From contig OY720344.1 in NCBI GenBank assembly GCA_963082975.1, positions 7,241,580 through 7,305,579 on the forward strand: DNA of 64,000 nucleotides, given 5' to 3'. Position numbers and translations under genes: made by a program. The notes beneath the pieces are model-generated. The model was not told the DNA's origin. It saw only the letters and a list, made by a program, of their open reading frames with translations, and did not search any database. Source of the stretch: Labia minor (Eukaryota; Arthropoda; Insecta; Dermaptera; Spongiphoridae). Positions 1 to 12,300 of this stretch are shown here, in pieces (the first letter of the stretch is position 1; each line of letters starts with the position of its first letter).

Positions 1-398
1 ATGCGGTTTTCAGTATGGTCTTCAACTCGTTCTTAGATTAGGACTTTAACTCATCAATTGTAGAAAAACGCTTTCCTTTCATTGATCTCTTCAGTTTTGG
101 GAATAGGAAAAAGTCGCAGGGAGCCAAATCTGGTGAATACGGTGGTTGAATCATGATTACGGTGTTGTTTTTGGCCAAAAAATCACGAACAAGGAATGAT
201 GTATGAGCTGGTACATTATCGTAATGCAGAATCAACGATTTGTTCTTCTCATTTGAGCTGTATGCCTCACGCAAATGTTGCATAATTTCCTTATAGTATT
301 CCTTATTTTTGTTTTAAGTAAGAAATCAAACACTTGTCAAAATAAACTACTAATCCAAAATGGCTGATAATGTCAACATATTAGAAACATATGTGTTT
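1..398 (-). pseudogene. mariner transposase C-terminal fragment, internally deleted copy
   Basis: The minus strand from 283 to 38 encodes the end of a mariner transposase. It has the second catalytic Asp in HYDNVPAHT and the third in YSPDLAPCDFFLF, with 34 residues between them, the DD34D spacing of mariner. After 283 the sequence jumps to mariner 5' untranslated sequence (about 310-398), so most of the catalytic domain and the whole DNA-binding domain are missing. The left part runs off the window edge. It is a dead relic. The neighbouring relic at 401-1018 is a second copy of the same family in the same orientation. Confidence 0.8.
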
Positions 399-400
399 TT

Positions 401-1018
401 CGATTCCGACTTTATCTCATGAAATTCCTTTCCTTTCCTTTCATTGGCCTCTTCAGTTTAGGAATAGGAAACAGTTGCAGGAAGCAAAAGCAAGGCATGA
501 TTTTGGCCAAAAAATCACGAACAAACAATGATGTGTGAGCTGGCGCATTATCCATGATTACGATCGTTTCAGCCGTATTGCCTCACACAATCGTTGCATT
601 ACTTCCTTATAGTATTCCTTATTAACAGTACGACCTGTTGGCAAGAACTCATGATGCACCATGCCATTGTAATCGAAGAAAACAGTGAGCAAAACCATCA
701 CATTTGATCGAACTTGCCGGCCCTCTGTAAAGCGCTTGTACTACTTTTTTGAGACAAAGTAGACTCGCCGAAAGCCACAGTCAACAATTTAAGTGCTTTG
801 GAGCACTTTATTTCATTTTTAACGCAAAATTTAATACAGATTCTTTAAAAAATCGAAGAACACCAAAAACGTGACTTACTTTTTCAGTAGTACAAAGTAC
901 TACTAATCCAAAATGGCTGATAATGTCAACATATTAGAAACATATGTGTTCCAACATAACAAAAAATTTCGATAATCGTGAAAATTGAAAATTCACCTTT
1001 TCTTTTGAACAGACCTCG
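401..1018 (-). pseudogene. mariner relic with one terminal inverted repeat
   Basis: Degenerate transposase sequence on the minus strand runs from about 401 to 830. It is followed by the mariner 5' untranslated region and the terminal repeat, which ends at 1018 and is followed by TA at 1019-1020, the usual mariner target. Read on the minus strand the terminus starts CGAGGTCTGTTC, as in the copies at 12452, 17977 and 22991. The reading frame is broken by several deletions and stops. Confidence 0.75.
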
Positions 1019-1469
1019 TATGAATTTTAGAAATTATTGTATTAATCTGGAATAGTTTGAATGAAGTTATGATGTGTAAAGATGTTGCGAAAAGTGTTCA
1101 TTAATAAATAAATCGTTTCTTTTGTTAATATTCGATAAGATACGACAAATTAATTCTATGAATATGAAATTGTTTTTTTCCATTCTAATAGAATATTTGC
1201 AATTATGTACATTGAATATTTAAGAGTCAATCAATCATTCATTCTAATTTATATGGGAAAGAACAACTGGGAAAATAGATAAAGAGAAAGTAAACGTGAA
1301 AATATAATTTAGATCATATCAGAAAAAGATAACCAATCCTCTTTATTTTTTTTTAAATTAAATTCCTTAATTTTAACAAAATATGTAACAGATATTTTAA
1401 ATATGTTAGTTGATTTTATTTTCTCGAATAATTCGTTCATTTTTAACAGACATCATTTTTAATCTATTT

Positions 1470-2032
1470 TTACTATCTCGCCAGATCTCGAAAATTTTCA
1501 ATGTTCAGATTTTGATGTTTTTATACATTTTGAAGGTTCCTGAATCATTTTCACTAAGGTTGAAAAAAATGTCTGTCTGCGTGTGTATGTGTTTATGTAG
1601 TCAAGATTACGCAAAGACGGTTTGAGCTAGAATAATTAAATTTGGTGCACGGGCTTTATTCGAAATTCGTAGTTTTCTTTCAAATTTTGAGAAATGTAGC
1701 TCAACCAGAAGAGGGTCATTACCTACAACGTTTTGATTTTTTTTCCTCTAAAGTGACCGTAAAAATAAAGATAGTTCACATGATTAATAATTGTATAAAA
1801 CTGCTATATATATAATTTCAGCTTGATTGAATCGCTGAAAGTACCGGAATTAATTTTTTAACACTGCAAATCTCACGCGCCAACACGTGACGTGGTGCCA
1901 TCAACAAAGAGCCAAACATGCGCTGGTTTAATAAATATTTTGTATTAATTTTAATTTATAATTTAATTTAATTTAATTGGTGTTATTTAATCCAATTCAA
2001 ATTTGCGAGATAGTCGAGTGGAGACACTTCAG
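1470..2032 (+). mobile_element. Helentron-like non-autonomous element, copy 1
   Basis: This is one of at least seven copies of a family about 560 bp long. The 5' end is TACTATCTCGCCAG and the 3' end is GCGAGATAGTCGAGTGG followed by a short hairpin (GAGTG-loop-CACTC in the other copies). ACTATCTCGC and GCGAGATAGT form subterminal inverted repeats. A GTCTGTCTG tract lies near position 1570. No coding capacity is seen. This layout (subterminal inverted repeats, a 3' hairpin, an internal microsatellite, no flanking duplication) is that of non-autonomous Helentrons such as DINE-1. The class is inferred from structure. Confidence 0.6.
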
Positions 2033-2869
2033 ATTTTTTTTTTTTAAATAAATTATTTTTAAGTGCATTACAAATTTTCCATAAAATAAAATTTGTTCTT
2101 TAAATTTAAAAAGATCTATAGATTATGAGTTTTGATTCAAACTCTAAATTGTTTGGTTTCAATTCATCTTTTATAAAAAAAGAAAAAAAATATTTAATTT
2201 TGATATAATACCAGTATGTTATTTTATTTATTTATCTATCTATTATTATTTTTTGTATAGAATTCAAAAAAACTGGACAAAAAAAAGTTTATCAAACATC
2301 CGGGCTCTCAGCCTACAAACAAACAAAACAACCAAACAGACAAACAAATGTTCATGACTCATGCCGGTGAGACACGTGATCTCACTCGTTTTCAGTTGAT
2401 TTTTACTGTGCATCTATCAGTTGGTTAGTTAGTTCATCAAAAGCGAGATTGTAGTGAATTCAAGTTCTATTTAAGTGATAAATCTCTTCACCTACAACTG
2501 ATTGAAAAATTTGCTAACCTTTTTAAACACATTAAATCAATGGTAATTCATGGTAAATCATTATTACATTATTAATAAATGACAGTTAAATATTTATTTA
2601 TTTATTTATGATTTTATAAAAATGCATTAATTTCATATTTTTAAAAAAAAATTAATAAATGACTTAAATATTTTCTTTACTTTTTTGTTTATATGTAGAT
2701 ACAAAAATTTTTTGATATTCATTTATATATAAATAATTAAAAATTTCTTTTTTTTTTCCTTCGATATACCTACCTACCTACCTACCATAGCTGAGTCCTT
2801 GAGTCAAAATTTAAAAAACTTTATTCTTTTTCTTTCCCCTGTAGAACTAACTGGTTGGGTATTTTATAA

Positions 2870-3175
2870 CTTTTTATAACGTTTTTCTTAACTTCACTTG
2901 GCGTCTGTCTGTCTGTCTGTTCGCTCTTTTGACAAATTGAAATCGATTTTTCATTGAGATAGACTTTTGAAAATCTTTATAGATATTTCAATGGATCCCT
3001 AGAAGGTATAGAAGAAATAGAATTGAATTGTAATTAATTAATTGTAATTAATTGGCGATTAATTACTTTTAGTAATTTACTCCTTTTGTATTGCTCCGAT
3101 TAATTGTTTTTCAACAGATTCTGAAACATAAATTTTGATTTCAGGATAGATTTTCATTTTGAACGTATTTATTTA
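2870..3175 (+). repeat. dispersed repeat B, copy 1
   Basis: A repeat of about 300 bp starts TAACGTTTTTCTTAACTTC, continues with GTCTGTCTGTCTGT and AAATTGAAATCGATTTTTC, and ends in CAGGATAGATTTTCAT. A near-identical copy is at 9551-9855 and a shorter one at 6741-6835. There is no open frame and the class is unknown. The GTCT tract followed by a conserved AT-rich block resembles the internal part of the Helentron-like family here. Confidence 0.6.
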
Positions 3176-3508
3176 AAAATATTTCATAGCATTAAAATTA
3201 ATGATGAATTCTTATTAATCATTTGCCAATGATGAGGGGTTTCTTCCCCTCAGATGGTATAGAGAAAATATCTTTTTTTATACATTGTATATGTCCCCGA
3301 TAGAAAGGAAACAAAAGAATAGAATAACCTTTTTTTATGAAGACAATATATATATATATATATATATTTATAAAATCTCATATTAATAAAAATTATTTAT
3401 TTATAAATATAATATAATAATTATTATTTAATAATAGCATTTACTTGACATAAATGCATAATATCAATTTTGGAAGATTAATATATTTTTTTTGTTTTAT
3501 TCAATTTA

Positions 3509-4500
3509 CTAGCTGCTCAGAGCGCCTTCGGCGCTCTTCACACCTAGACGGGGGCTCCGCCCCCTGTACCCCCGAGTGGTACATAGTATTTGGTGGTTGA
3601 AAGTAGTAAAAGGTTTTCATCCATTTTGTTTCAATCAGTATATTACATAAAACATTCATTTCTTTTTGTGTTCTTATTTAAAAAATATATTTTAATTTAA
3701 TCACTATATTAATTATATATATTATTATTGTATATGTTATATCTATCTACCTATGTGGCTCAAAGATACTCGAAAGTTCTTAGCCGCAACAACCACATTT
3801 CTCCAAGTGTCCCCATTCTGAGCCCTTGTTCCATCTCTCTTACGTCCCTTCCTACGCGTCATTGGTTTTCCAAGCGGACGTTTTCCAATCGGTCTTCCCA
3901 CCAATATCTTTTTCCTCTCCCATTCTAGCCACGTGCCCTGCCTATCGCAGCTTTTTCCCTTTTATAACCCTAACTATTTCTGAAGATGCAGAGAGACCAT
4001 GCAATTTCTTGTTATGCTGTCTCCCCCATTCCCCGGTGACCTCATCTTTCTTTGGCCAATAAATGCAGGGAAGAATCCTATTCTCAAACACTCTGAATCT
4101 ACTCTCATCTCCCAGGGTCATAGACCATGCCTCCCACCCATATAATGCAACAGGCAAAATAATTTTTTTATATATTCCCTTTGATAATAATTTTGAAGAG
4201 ATAAGCCTCTTTATTGCAAGATAACAGGCGTTTCCCGATTGCAACCCCGATTTAAATTCTTCTCAAATATTATTATCCTTCGTGATTACATTAAATTTTT
4301 CTACATATTCAAATTCTACATTTTGTATCTTAAGATTTTGTATGTCAATACTCTTCCTCTTTGTTACTAAATATTTTTTCTTATCACTATTAATTTCAAA
4401 CCTCCATTAATTTTTCCTCGCTATCTGCAATTGCAATTTCCTAATCTCCTATTATATTTAAGTCGTCTGGGTAACCTAACATTTTACAATTGATTTCTTC
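3509..4500 (-). mobile_element. RTE-like LINE, 5'-truncated, with its 3' untranslated region
   Basis: On the minus strand, 4244-3942 encodes the C-terminal part of a non-LTR reverse transcriptase. It has the conserved LPVALYGWEAWS segment and the ETGEW-like segment VTGEWGRQHN. Upstream, near 4455-4470, the catalytic YADD box reads YPDD, so this copy is inactive. The 3' untranslated region (3740 down to 3509) includes a GC-rich stretch with an AGAGCGCCTTCGGCGCTCT hairpin at 3519-3537. The same 3' region is found in the plus-strand copy at 26315-26735. RTE-like is my family placement from these motifs. Confidence 0.7.
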
Positions 4501-4599
4501 ATCTTATTCTTTCTTTACTACCTTCAAGTTTGAAGATTGAAAATTTGAAAAAGTTTATCCGGATCTATTGAGTCATGCATATGTTTTACTTAAGTCTAC

Positions 4600-6165
4600 A
4601 AATAATTAGTGAACAGAAATATTGAATTCGCGGTTTTTTTCCTAATATCAGTCATAATGAAAATATCTTAATTAATGTTGGTCGATTTGGCCTGAACCCG
4701 CAATGATATCTCCTAATATTTCCTCCGCCTATGGTTCTTAAGTATTTTCTATGTTATAATAGTGAAATAGAGTATAATATTTCTTGATCATTACATTTTG
4801 GTATTTTATTTTCATTGCTAGATTATTATTGAATATTTTTAATTATAATGAAACTTGAGAAAATGCAAAAATAGAGACTTGAGACAATTTATAAAAATTA
4901 ACGGTATAAAACTATAGATAAATGACCAATATATACATTCATTAATAGTATTAATTTAAATTAATTGATTTGTTTTTTTTATTATTAAGTTCATTTATTA
5001 ATTTTTTTAGATCATAGTTATTTTCCTTAAAAGAAACTTAAATTCTGTGGTGCTAGGGGATTTGAAAATTATTCGTCGCAATATGAAGATTTCGCTTACA
5101 GTTTCTGTCATGTCCGACCTCCATCCAACAGTTATTTTCTGTTAAGTTTTTTGCTTCTCTTAATCATGTGATCTATATATTTAATTTTTTTTGATTCATT
5201 ATAATAAAATTTAAACAAATAAAAATTTTTACTTTGTTAATTTATATAAATTTCAATATAAACTGATTGTGAGTGATACGCTTAGCCAATACTCTGAATA
5301 ATTTGTGTACAAAAATATTGAATGTTCTTAGCGAGATTTGATATAATGTTGTACGATTTGTCCTAAATCTGAATTAGAAGAAAATTATAAATTGCATTAA
5401 AATGAGACCTTTTAGAATAAATTATTTAATTGAAATGATATTTAAATATAAGAATTTAAAAAAATATTATATTCTTTGTTTGGCAATTGTTATTTAATTA
5501 TGTGCAACATGATTCGACTTGCACAGAGCATCGTTATTTTTTATTAATATCACATAATAAAAATGAATCTTTTAAACATAATAAATAAAAAAGATATTTT
5601 AATAAATTTAAAAAATATACCCAATTTAAAAATGTCAAAAATTTAAAACAACTTTATATCATCATATTTTAATTTTTATATAATATATATATATATATTT
5701 AGTAATTAATAATAGAGTAATTAAATTAAAATAAAAAACAAAGATAATATAATTCAGTCATTTTAATTCAGGTTAAATATTTTTTTTTTTATTTTTCAAT
5801 GATAAAATTTATATATTATTATATATATATTATAGAAAAGAAGAAATATTCAAATATATAGAAAGAATAAATAAAAATTAAGTTAATATAAATATGATCT
5901 AAATATTTTATTAAATTAATTAAAATGGGAACTTTTAGAATAAATGATTTAATTGAATTGATATTTAAATACTTAAATATTAGAATTTTTAAAATAAAGA
6001 GTGAAATATTATAATAATTCTTTGATTGGGAATGGCTATGATAATTCATTGTTTAAAATGTTTCCGCTAGAGCCAGTGGGCCACGCCAGGCTCTTGAATG
6101 AACAACACGGAGAATTATATAAACTTTAAAAAATTAATTTCTGCGGTTATTGTTGACATATAAAT
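4600..6165. other. AT-rich intergenic stretch, no gene seen
   Basis: I see no conserved protein, exon chain or RNA gene here. The single open frame at 5819-6049 is low-complexity Ile/Asn/Phe sequence typical of AT-rich DNA. Two loosely similar blocks (about 4600-4690 and 5295-5370) share the wording GTGNACANAAATATTGAAT and may be decayed copies of one repeat. Confidence 0.5.
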
Positions 6166-6428
6166 AAAATTTATAGCCTATGTTACTCTAGGGGTATATA
6201 AGAATATTGTGATGTAATTTCAAAGAAATCGGTTCAGCCAATTCTGAGTCTATAAAATAGTAATTTTCCGGACAGACAGACCGACAGACAGACATACAGA
6301 CAGACAGACAGACGTGAAAAATTCTAAAGTCACTTTTGGATTCTAGAGGTCATGAAACGCGAAGATATGCAAAAATTTTTAAATTCTGAGCAATGTGCAG
6401 ACAAAAACCTTTTTTTATATATATAGAT
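6166..6428 (-). repeat. dispersed repeat C with GACA tract
   Basis: The block contains (GACA)n at 6280-6312, then GTGAAAAATTCTAAAGTCAC and TTGGATTCTAGAGGTCATG. A diverged copy lies at 50262-50430 (GACGAAAAATTCTAAATTCAC, GGTCATGAAACGTAAAGAAA). No coding potential is visible. The orientation given is only that which turns the GACA tract into GTCT, as in the other families here. Confidence 0.5.
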
Positions 6429-6529
6429 AAATTTTCGTATAACTTCATCTTTTCTATTTCTCTTGTTATATTAAATAAATTTATCATATTAAAATTGCAC
6501 TAAAAAGAATAAAATAATAGAAATATAAA

Positions 6530-6726
6530 AAAATTTTATTAAATAACGTTTTTCCAATGGACTAAAAAGAATAAAATAATTTTTCTATAACCCTGACAAA
6601 GTTTATGGATGAATTGCTTCATATTCAACGAAAAACGTTGGGCGCTAAATGCGCTTTGTCAGGGTTATAGAAAAATTATTTTATTCTTTTTAGTTCATTG
6701 GAAAAACGTTATTTTATAAAAATTTT
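6530..6726. mobile_element. foldback MITE
   Basis: A nearly perfect inverted repeat: the arm at about 6542-6601 (AACGTTTTTCCAATGGACTA to CCCTGACAAAG) is repeated in reverse complement at 6653-6713. A loop of about 50 bp separates the arms. Only one or two mismatches occur in 60 bp, so the element is young or maintained by hairpin-driven conversion. It has no coding capacity. The superfamily is not known because no clear target duplication is seen. Confidence 0.75.
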
Positions 6727-6740
6727 TCATATTTATATTA

Positions 6741-6835
6741 TTTATTAACTTCACTTCATGTCTGTCTGTCTGTTTACTCTTATGGCAAATTGAAATCGAT
6801 TATCATCAACATTAAATTGAGATAGACTTTTAGGA
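6741..6835 (+). repeat. dispersed repeat B, short copy
   Basis: This matches the first third of repeat B (AACTTCACTTCATGTCTGTC, then AAATTGAAATCGAT and GAGATAGACTTTT). It lies just right of the foldback MITE. Confidence 0.5.
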
Positions 6836-7189
6836 TTTTTTTATATTTATATTTTTCATTTTTATTTATTCAATATAATATAACAACTTTATTATTTATT
6901 TATCATAGAGTACTATAAAATATTCAAAAAATTCTTGAAAATAATCGATTATTTTATTATTATCAGAAACATTTATTTATAAATAATTTGTTTAATTTTC
7001 TAATTATTTAATCTTCAATCAATCAATCTTTTTATTTATTATTATCATTAAAATTAATTTAATTATTAAATCTTACATAACTCGGAATTTCATGGTAAAG
7101 AAGATTTTGTATTAACACAAACATTTTTTGTAAAAATACCTTTGGTTGATTTATTTTTTTTTTTAAAAAAAAATCATAATCACAATAAT

Positions 7190-7399
7190 TCACTGGCAAG
7201 ATTTTTCAAAGCCATCATATTTGGTTTTAAGTGTCATCAAAAAATGATAAATCAAACCAGCACATTCAAGATTTGGTTCATGATAAACGTTATCAAGTTT
7301 CTTAAAAAAAATTTTCTTTGTTTTTGTGATAATTTGCCCCATGGCTTCAGTGTAATACTTGATGTGGCCTTTGATAGTAAACGAGAGTTTAATATACAT
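7190..7399 (-). pseudogene. possible retrotransposon Gag remnant
   Basis: A 69-codon frame on the minus strand ends with LIYHFLMTLKTKYDGF. This resembles the LLxSLPxxYD segment of Copia-type Gag proteins, preceded by a basic helical stretch. Nothing else of an LTR element is visible nearby, and the frame is just short of the MITE at 7409. The match is weak and rests on one motif, so chance similarity is quite possible. Confidence 0.25.
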
Positions 7400-7408
7400 G
7401 CTCTAGAA

Positions 7409-7921
7409 CCGTGTTTCCCAAAGTTGGGGTCAATTTAATTGTTGAGGGGGGCATTTCGAAAATTGACTTAATACAAGTTAAACCCTTTTCCTCTGGGCCA
7501 TTTAAATAAGTACTGTAAATGATTTACTGGTAAAAAAAACAAATCGTTCTGATATAATAGAACGGGTAGACATGAGACTGAATCTAACCAAATTGGATCC
7601 TAAAATAAAATCTCTTTGCAGCAAGCATCAAGCACAACGATCTCACTAAATTAAAATATTAAATTTATTAAAGAAAAATCTTTATTAAAATTATTTAGAA
7701 TTTTAATTTTATTTTTTTATTATATCTTTTGAAAATTAACTTACTGTGTTTCGTTAACAATTTCATAGTGATTTCTTCCTAAAACCTATCATTTAAGTTT
7801 CTTACATAATTGAATAATTCAATTTTTTAATATTAAAAATTAAAGTTGCAATTAATGGGGCATAAGAATTTTACAAGGGGTTTTAGGTGGGGCATGGCAT
7901 AAAAAAGAATGGGAAACACTG
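7409..7921. mobile_element. hAT (Buster-type) MITE with 8-bp target duplication
   Basis: The element has terminal repeats CCGTGTTTCCCAAAG at the left and, reverse-complemented, CAGTGTTTCCCATTC at the right. It is flanked by perfect 8-bp duplications CTCTAGAA at 7401-7408 and 7922-7929. It is 513 bp long and has no transposase frame. Eight-base duplications and CAGTG-type ends define hAT elements. The central TA of the duplication matches the nnnTAnnn target of the Buster group. Confidence 0.85.
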
Positions 7922-7945
7922 CTCTAGAATGTAAAAATGTGGTAT

Positions 7946-8915
7946 GCGACTATCTCGCAAATTTGAATTAGATTAATTAACATATATTATTATTGTTATT
8001 ATTATTTGTGTTTGGACCATCTAGGATCACGCAAAAGCTCCCATATATGAATGTTCTTTAGGTGTTAACTTTATACTTATTTTTGTGTGCTCGTGACAGG
8101 TGGATTGGGTACCAACTGGAGTTATTCTCATCACGATCCATTGTTGCTTATGGTTGCTTGTTTTGAAGTAGCCCTGCTAGTGTAGGGTTGTATAGAACCA
8201 GGACTTGCCAGTTCCTGGAGCCGGAGGCACCTGATGTTAAATTGAATTTATTAGAAAAATCCGTTCTTGGTTAGAATCAAACGCCGACTTCTTGTGTAGA
8301 ATGTTGCCACACTACACTCTCGGCTAAGCTGCTTCAATTAACATATATATTATATTTAAATTAAATATAATTAAATATATAAATTATAAATTAAAATTAA
8401 TAAATAATATTTATTAAACCAACGCCTGTTTAACTTTTTGTTGATGACACTACGTCACTTGCTGGGCGTGATTGGCAGTCAATGTGTTAAAAAATTTAAA
8501 AAATTAATTCCGGTACTTTCAGCAATTCAATCAAGCTGAAATTCTATATATAACAGTTTTATACAATTTTTAATTATGTGAAAAATTATCAAACATGTAT
8601 TTTTATTTTTACGGTCAGTTTAGAAGATGAAAAAATCAAATCGTTGTAGGTAATGACCCTCTTCCGAATGAACTACATTTCTCAAAGTTGATAGAAAACT
8701 ATGAATTTGCAATAATGCTCGTGAAGCGAATTTCTTTATTCTAGCTCAAACCGTTTTGCGTAATCTTGTCTGCATACATTCATACACACACACACAGACA
8801 GACAGACACGAATACAGACATTTTTCTCAACCTTAGTGAAAATGATTCAGGAACCTTCAAAACGTAGAAAAACATCAAAATCTCGTCATCGAAAATTTCC
8901 TCTGGCGAGATAGTA
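7946..8915 (-). mobile_element. Helentron-like element, copy 2, split by a SINE
   Basis: This is the family of 1470-2032 in reverse orientation. Its 3' end is ACTATCTCGC at 7948 and its 5' end TCTGGCGAGATAGTA at 8901-8915. It is interrupted by the SINE-like insert at 7992-8335. A GT-rich microsatellite and a GACAGACAGACA tract lie near 8780-8810. The hairpin at the 3' end is lost at the left edge. Confidence 0.6.
7992..8335 (-). mobile_element. tRNA-derived SINE (family 2)
   Basis: Read on the minus strand from 8335, the insert begins with TTAGCCGAGAGTGTAGTGTG, which resembles a pol III A box. About 35 bases later comes GTTTGATTCTAACC, which resembles a B box. It ends in an (ATT)n-type tail at 7985-8008. 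AATTAACATATAT is present on both sides (about 7976-7988 and 8337-8349), a target duplication made when it entered the Helentron-like element. These are the marks of a tRNA-derived SINE. It is not related to the SINE family at 10401. Confidence 0.6.
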
Positions 8916-8999
8916 AAATTTAAAAAAAAAATATAATGAGAAATCAATATTCTTTTATTATTATTATTATTCTAATTTGGAATGATTCGAAAGAGAATC

Positions 9000-9314
9000 A
9001 AAGATATAGGGGGAGAGGCAACCGCGGGGATATCGAAATGGAAAACAAATGAAGCGCGAAGTGTCGTCAGTGACGTTAGGTATGAGCGGATCCAATGCGC
9101 AGATCTTTTATATTATATTTTCTTTTATTTTTTCTTCTGCTGAACTACTGCTCTCAGTTCACGACAGACAACCTCGCAAACCACACAAACACACACTCAC
9201 ACGCTGTCATATATATATATATACACGTGGAAACACGCCAAGTGTCAAATTGCTCACCACATGATGATTTTTTCGTTAAAAACTTCTTGATGTAATTTCA
9301 AGAAGCCTCCAAAA
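9000..9314 (+). promoter_or_regulatory. candidate promoter and 5' untranslated region of the coiled-coil gene
   Basis: This stretch is less AT-rich than its surroundings, with several CpGs near 9020-9080 (for example AACCGCGGGG), a CA-rich block at 9180-9210 and an AT microsatellite at 9212-9221. It lies directly upstream of an ATG with a good context (CAAAAATGG) at 9315. No firm TATA box or initiator is identified. The assignment follows only from the position next to the proposed first exon. Confidence 0.35.
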
Positions 9315-12300
9315 ATGGAGAGACTTGCTAGACAACGTGGCGCCATGATGATAGCCTATCTTCGCAAAAATCGACAATTTGAAAATGCAATCAACACTTC
9401 TTCTATCAAAAAGAACAACAATCGCAGCAAGTAGGTGGTGCAACGCCATACCATAAGAGTTTTTAAAATTTGAATCATATCTAATATATAGTAAATTTTT
9501 ATAAATATATAATCCAATTAAATTTAAATATCATATTTCTTTTTAATTTATAACGTTTTTCTTAACTTCACTTGGCGTCTGTCTCTCTGTCTGTCTGTTC
9601 GCTCTTTTGACAAATTGAAATCGATTTTTCATCGACTTTTTATTGAGATAGACTTTTGAAAAATTTTATAGATATTTCAATGGATCCCTATAAGATATAG
9701 AAGAAATATAATTGAATTATAATTAATTAATTAGCGATTAATTACTTTTATCAAGTAACTCCTTTTGTATTCCTCCGATTAATTTTTTTTCAACGGATTC
9801 TGAAACATGAATATTGATTTCAGGATAGATTTTCATATTGAAAGTATTTTTTTGATTTATATATAATATATGTATATATAGTTAAAGTCTAAAATTATCA
9901 TCAAGGTTGATTTCGTTTTATTTAATTGAAGTAAAGTTTGTGCTAAGGAAAAAATTTAGTCTGGGAATTTGGCAACCCTTTCCTGAATAAATTTTTTGAT
10001 TTTAATCTTACCAGTATATTATTCATATAATTAATAATAGCAAAATACTGGCTCATCTCAAAGGCAAACAAACAAATCTTAAAAATTTTATTCAAAGATA
10101 TTTGATATGATGGACAATTTTTAGAAGGTATTCTATAGGGTGTTTGTGAAATTATTAAAAATTATTAGAACAAAAACGATTTTCAGAATAGATATTTGAT
10201 ACGTCTGTTATTCGTGACCAATTTAAACTGCGAGAAATTTCTTTATAAAATAATAATAATAATAATAATAAATTACACAACGGACTTTACATGCTAAGAT
10301 GCACCTATGTACCAAATTTGATCGAAATGCAAAGTAAACAGGTATATATTTATATAATAAAAAAAATATAAATACTCAAATTCAAGATTTCAAAAAAAAT
10401 ATGACTTTCGTACGTCAACGCCTATCAGGTGTCCTGTGATCAGTAGAACGGGTCCTCTCAACCTTTACCTTGATTTTCTTGAACGGAGGCGCTACTTTTT
10501 ACCAAGTAGCTTCCCAATGTTGATCCCTGAGGCTGGGTTGACTACGTCCTATAGACGTATAGACCCCAACAAGAGAAATTCCCTTGCCAGGCCGGTGACT
10601 TGAACCAGGAACCATGAGAGAGTGAGTCAGCGACGCTAGCCATCACACCATGTGGCGCCCTTCAAAAAAATTCAAAAAACTAAAAACAAACCAAATAATT
10701 TTTCATTAAATAAAAATTTTAAGATTTATGTAACTATGATTGAAAATCAATATATATAATCATTAATTAAGTACAGTGAAGGAAAAAAGTAAACTCCAGA
10801 GTGGCTCTTTTGTTGAGCAATGGCAACTCAACCGGTTGAACTGAACTATTCTGGAATTTACTTTTTTCCGTCACTATACATTATAAATTAGATAATATGA
10901 AGGTATAACTTAAATATTTTAATTATGATCCTAATTAATTATAGATAACTTTTCGTCAAGAATTATCTACATCTATAAAAAAATTAATTAATTAATTAAT
11001 TTTATTTAATTATTTTGGTTAATTGGTAGGATATAGTATAGGTAAGAGGAATAAGTAATGTTTTTATACATAAAATTGTTATTATTTATTAATTAATTTC
11101 TTCATTGTTATTTCTTGTTTGTATTTTTTAGTCTAAAGAAAGTTTTATCTATATTTATATTAAGTATAATCATGTATGTAAATCTCATCCTTTTTACTAT
11201 CTCGCTAGAGATAGTATTGCGATCAAGAAAATTTTCGATGTTGAGATTTTGATGTTTTTATACGTTTTGAAGGTTCCTGAATCATTTTCACTAAGGTTGA
11301 GAAAAATGTCTGTCTGTGTGTTTATATGTGTGTGTATGTAGACAAGATTACGCAAAAACTGTTTGCTACATGGACATTATTCAAAATTCATAGTTTTCTA
11401 TCAACTTTTGAGAAATGTAGCTCAACCAGTTTTGATTTTTTTCTTCTAAAGTGACCGTAAAAATAAAGATATATGTTTGATAATTTTTCACATGATTAAA
11501 AATGGTATAAAACTGCAATATATAGAATTTCAACTTGATTGAATCCCTGAAAGTACCGGAATTAATTTTTTAACACTGCAAATCACGCGCAAACACGTGA
11601 CGTGGTGCCATCAACAAAGACCCAAACATGCGCTGGTTTTATAAATATTATTTATTAATTTTAATTTATAATTTAATTAACTAAATTTAATTTAAATATA
11701 TTATATGTTATTTAATCCAATTCAAATTGTGGGATAGTCGAGTGGAGACACTCCAGCAAATTTTTCTTTATAAAATCATAAAAATATATTAGATTATGTG
11801 AATATTTTAAGAAATGTTAAATTTTTTTACTATGAATACTATATTTCTTAATTCATAATGATATTTATTCTGTTTTATTTTTTTTTTTCATTTCTAAAAT
11901 TAAAATAGTTATTGTTCTTATTATTATTATTATTAATGATATTGTATCTTTTATTATAAATTAACAGAGAATATATATATTTCTAAGTTTATTTTTGAGT
12001 AACTAGACCGAAACTGAATCTCGTTGAATATCACAAACAGCTGCTTCTATTTAAAATCCCCTTGACCGAATAAACTAATTTACCTACAACGAAATTCAAT
12101 TATTTCATTTAATTTTAGGTTTATTTTTTTTATTTTTTTAATATATTTGAAATTTATTTGGAATACACATTTATGTGTTTTATCATCATTGAATTTTTTT
12201 TATAATTTACATTGTATATATTAAAACGAATAATTTATATATTCGTATTTATAAACTATCAATGTGTGAATGAATTTATGTATTCCATTTCAAATTTATT

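Noticed and set aside
1410-1625. Plus-strand frame ending in a Cys/Val-rich stretch
   Set aside because: It overlaps the Helentron-like element; the Cys-Val run is the translated GTGT microsatellite.
5819-6049. 76-codon frame on the minus strand
   Set aside because: Ile/Asn/Phe/Tyr low-complexity translation of AT-rich DNA, no start context, no domain, no splice partners.
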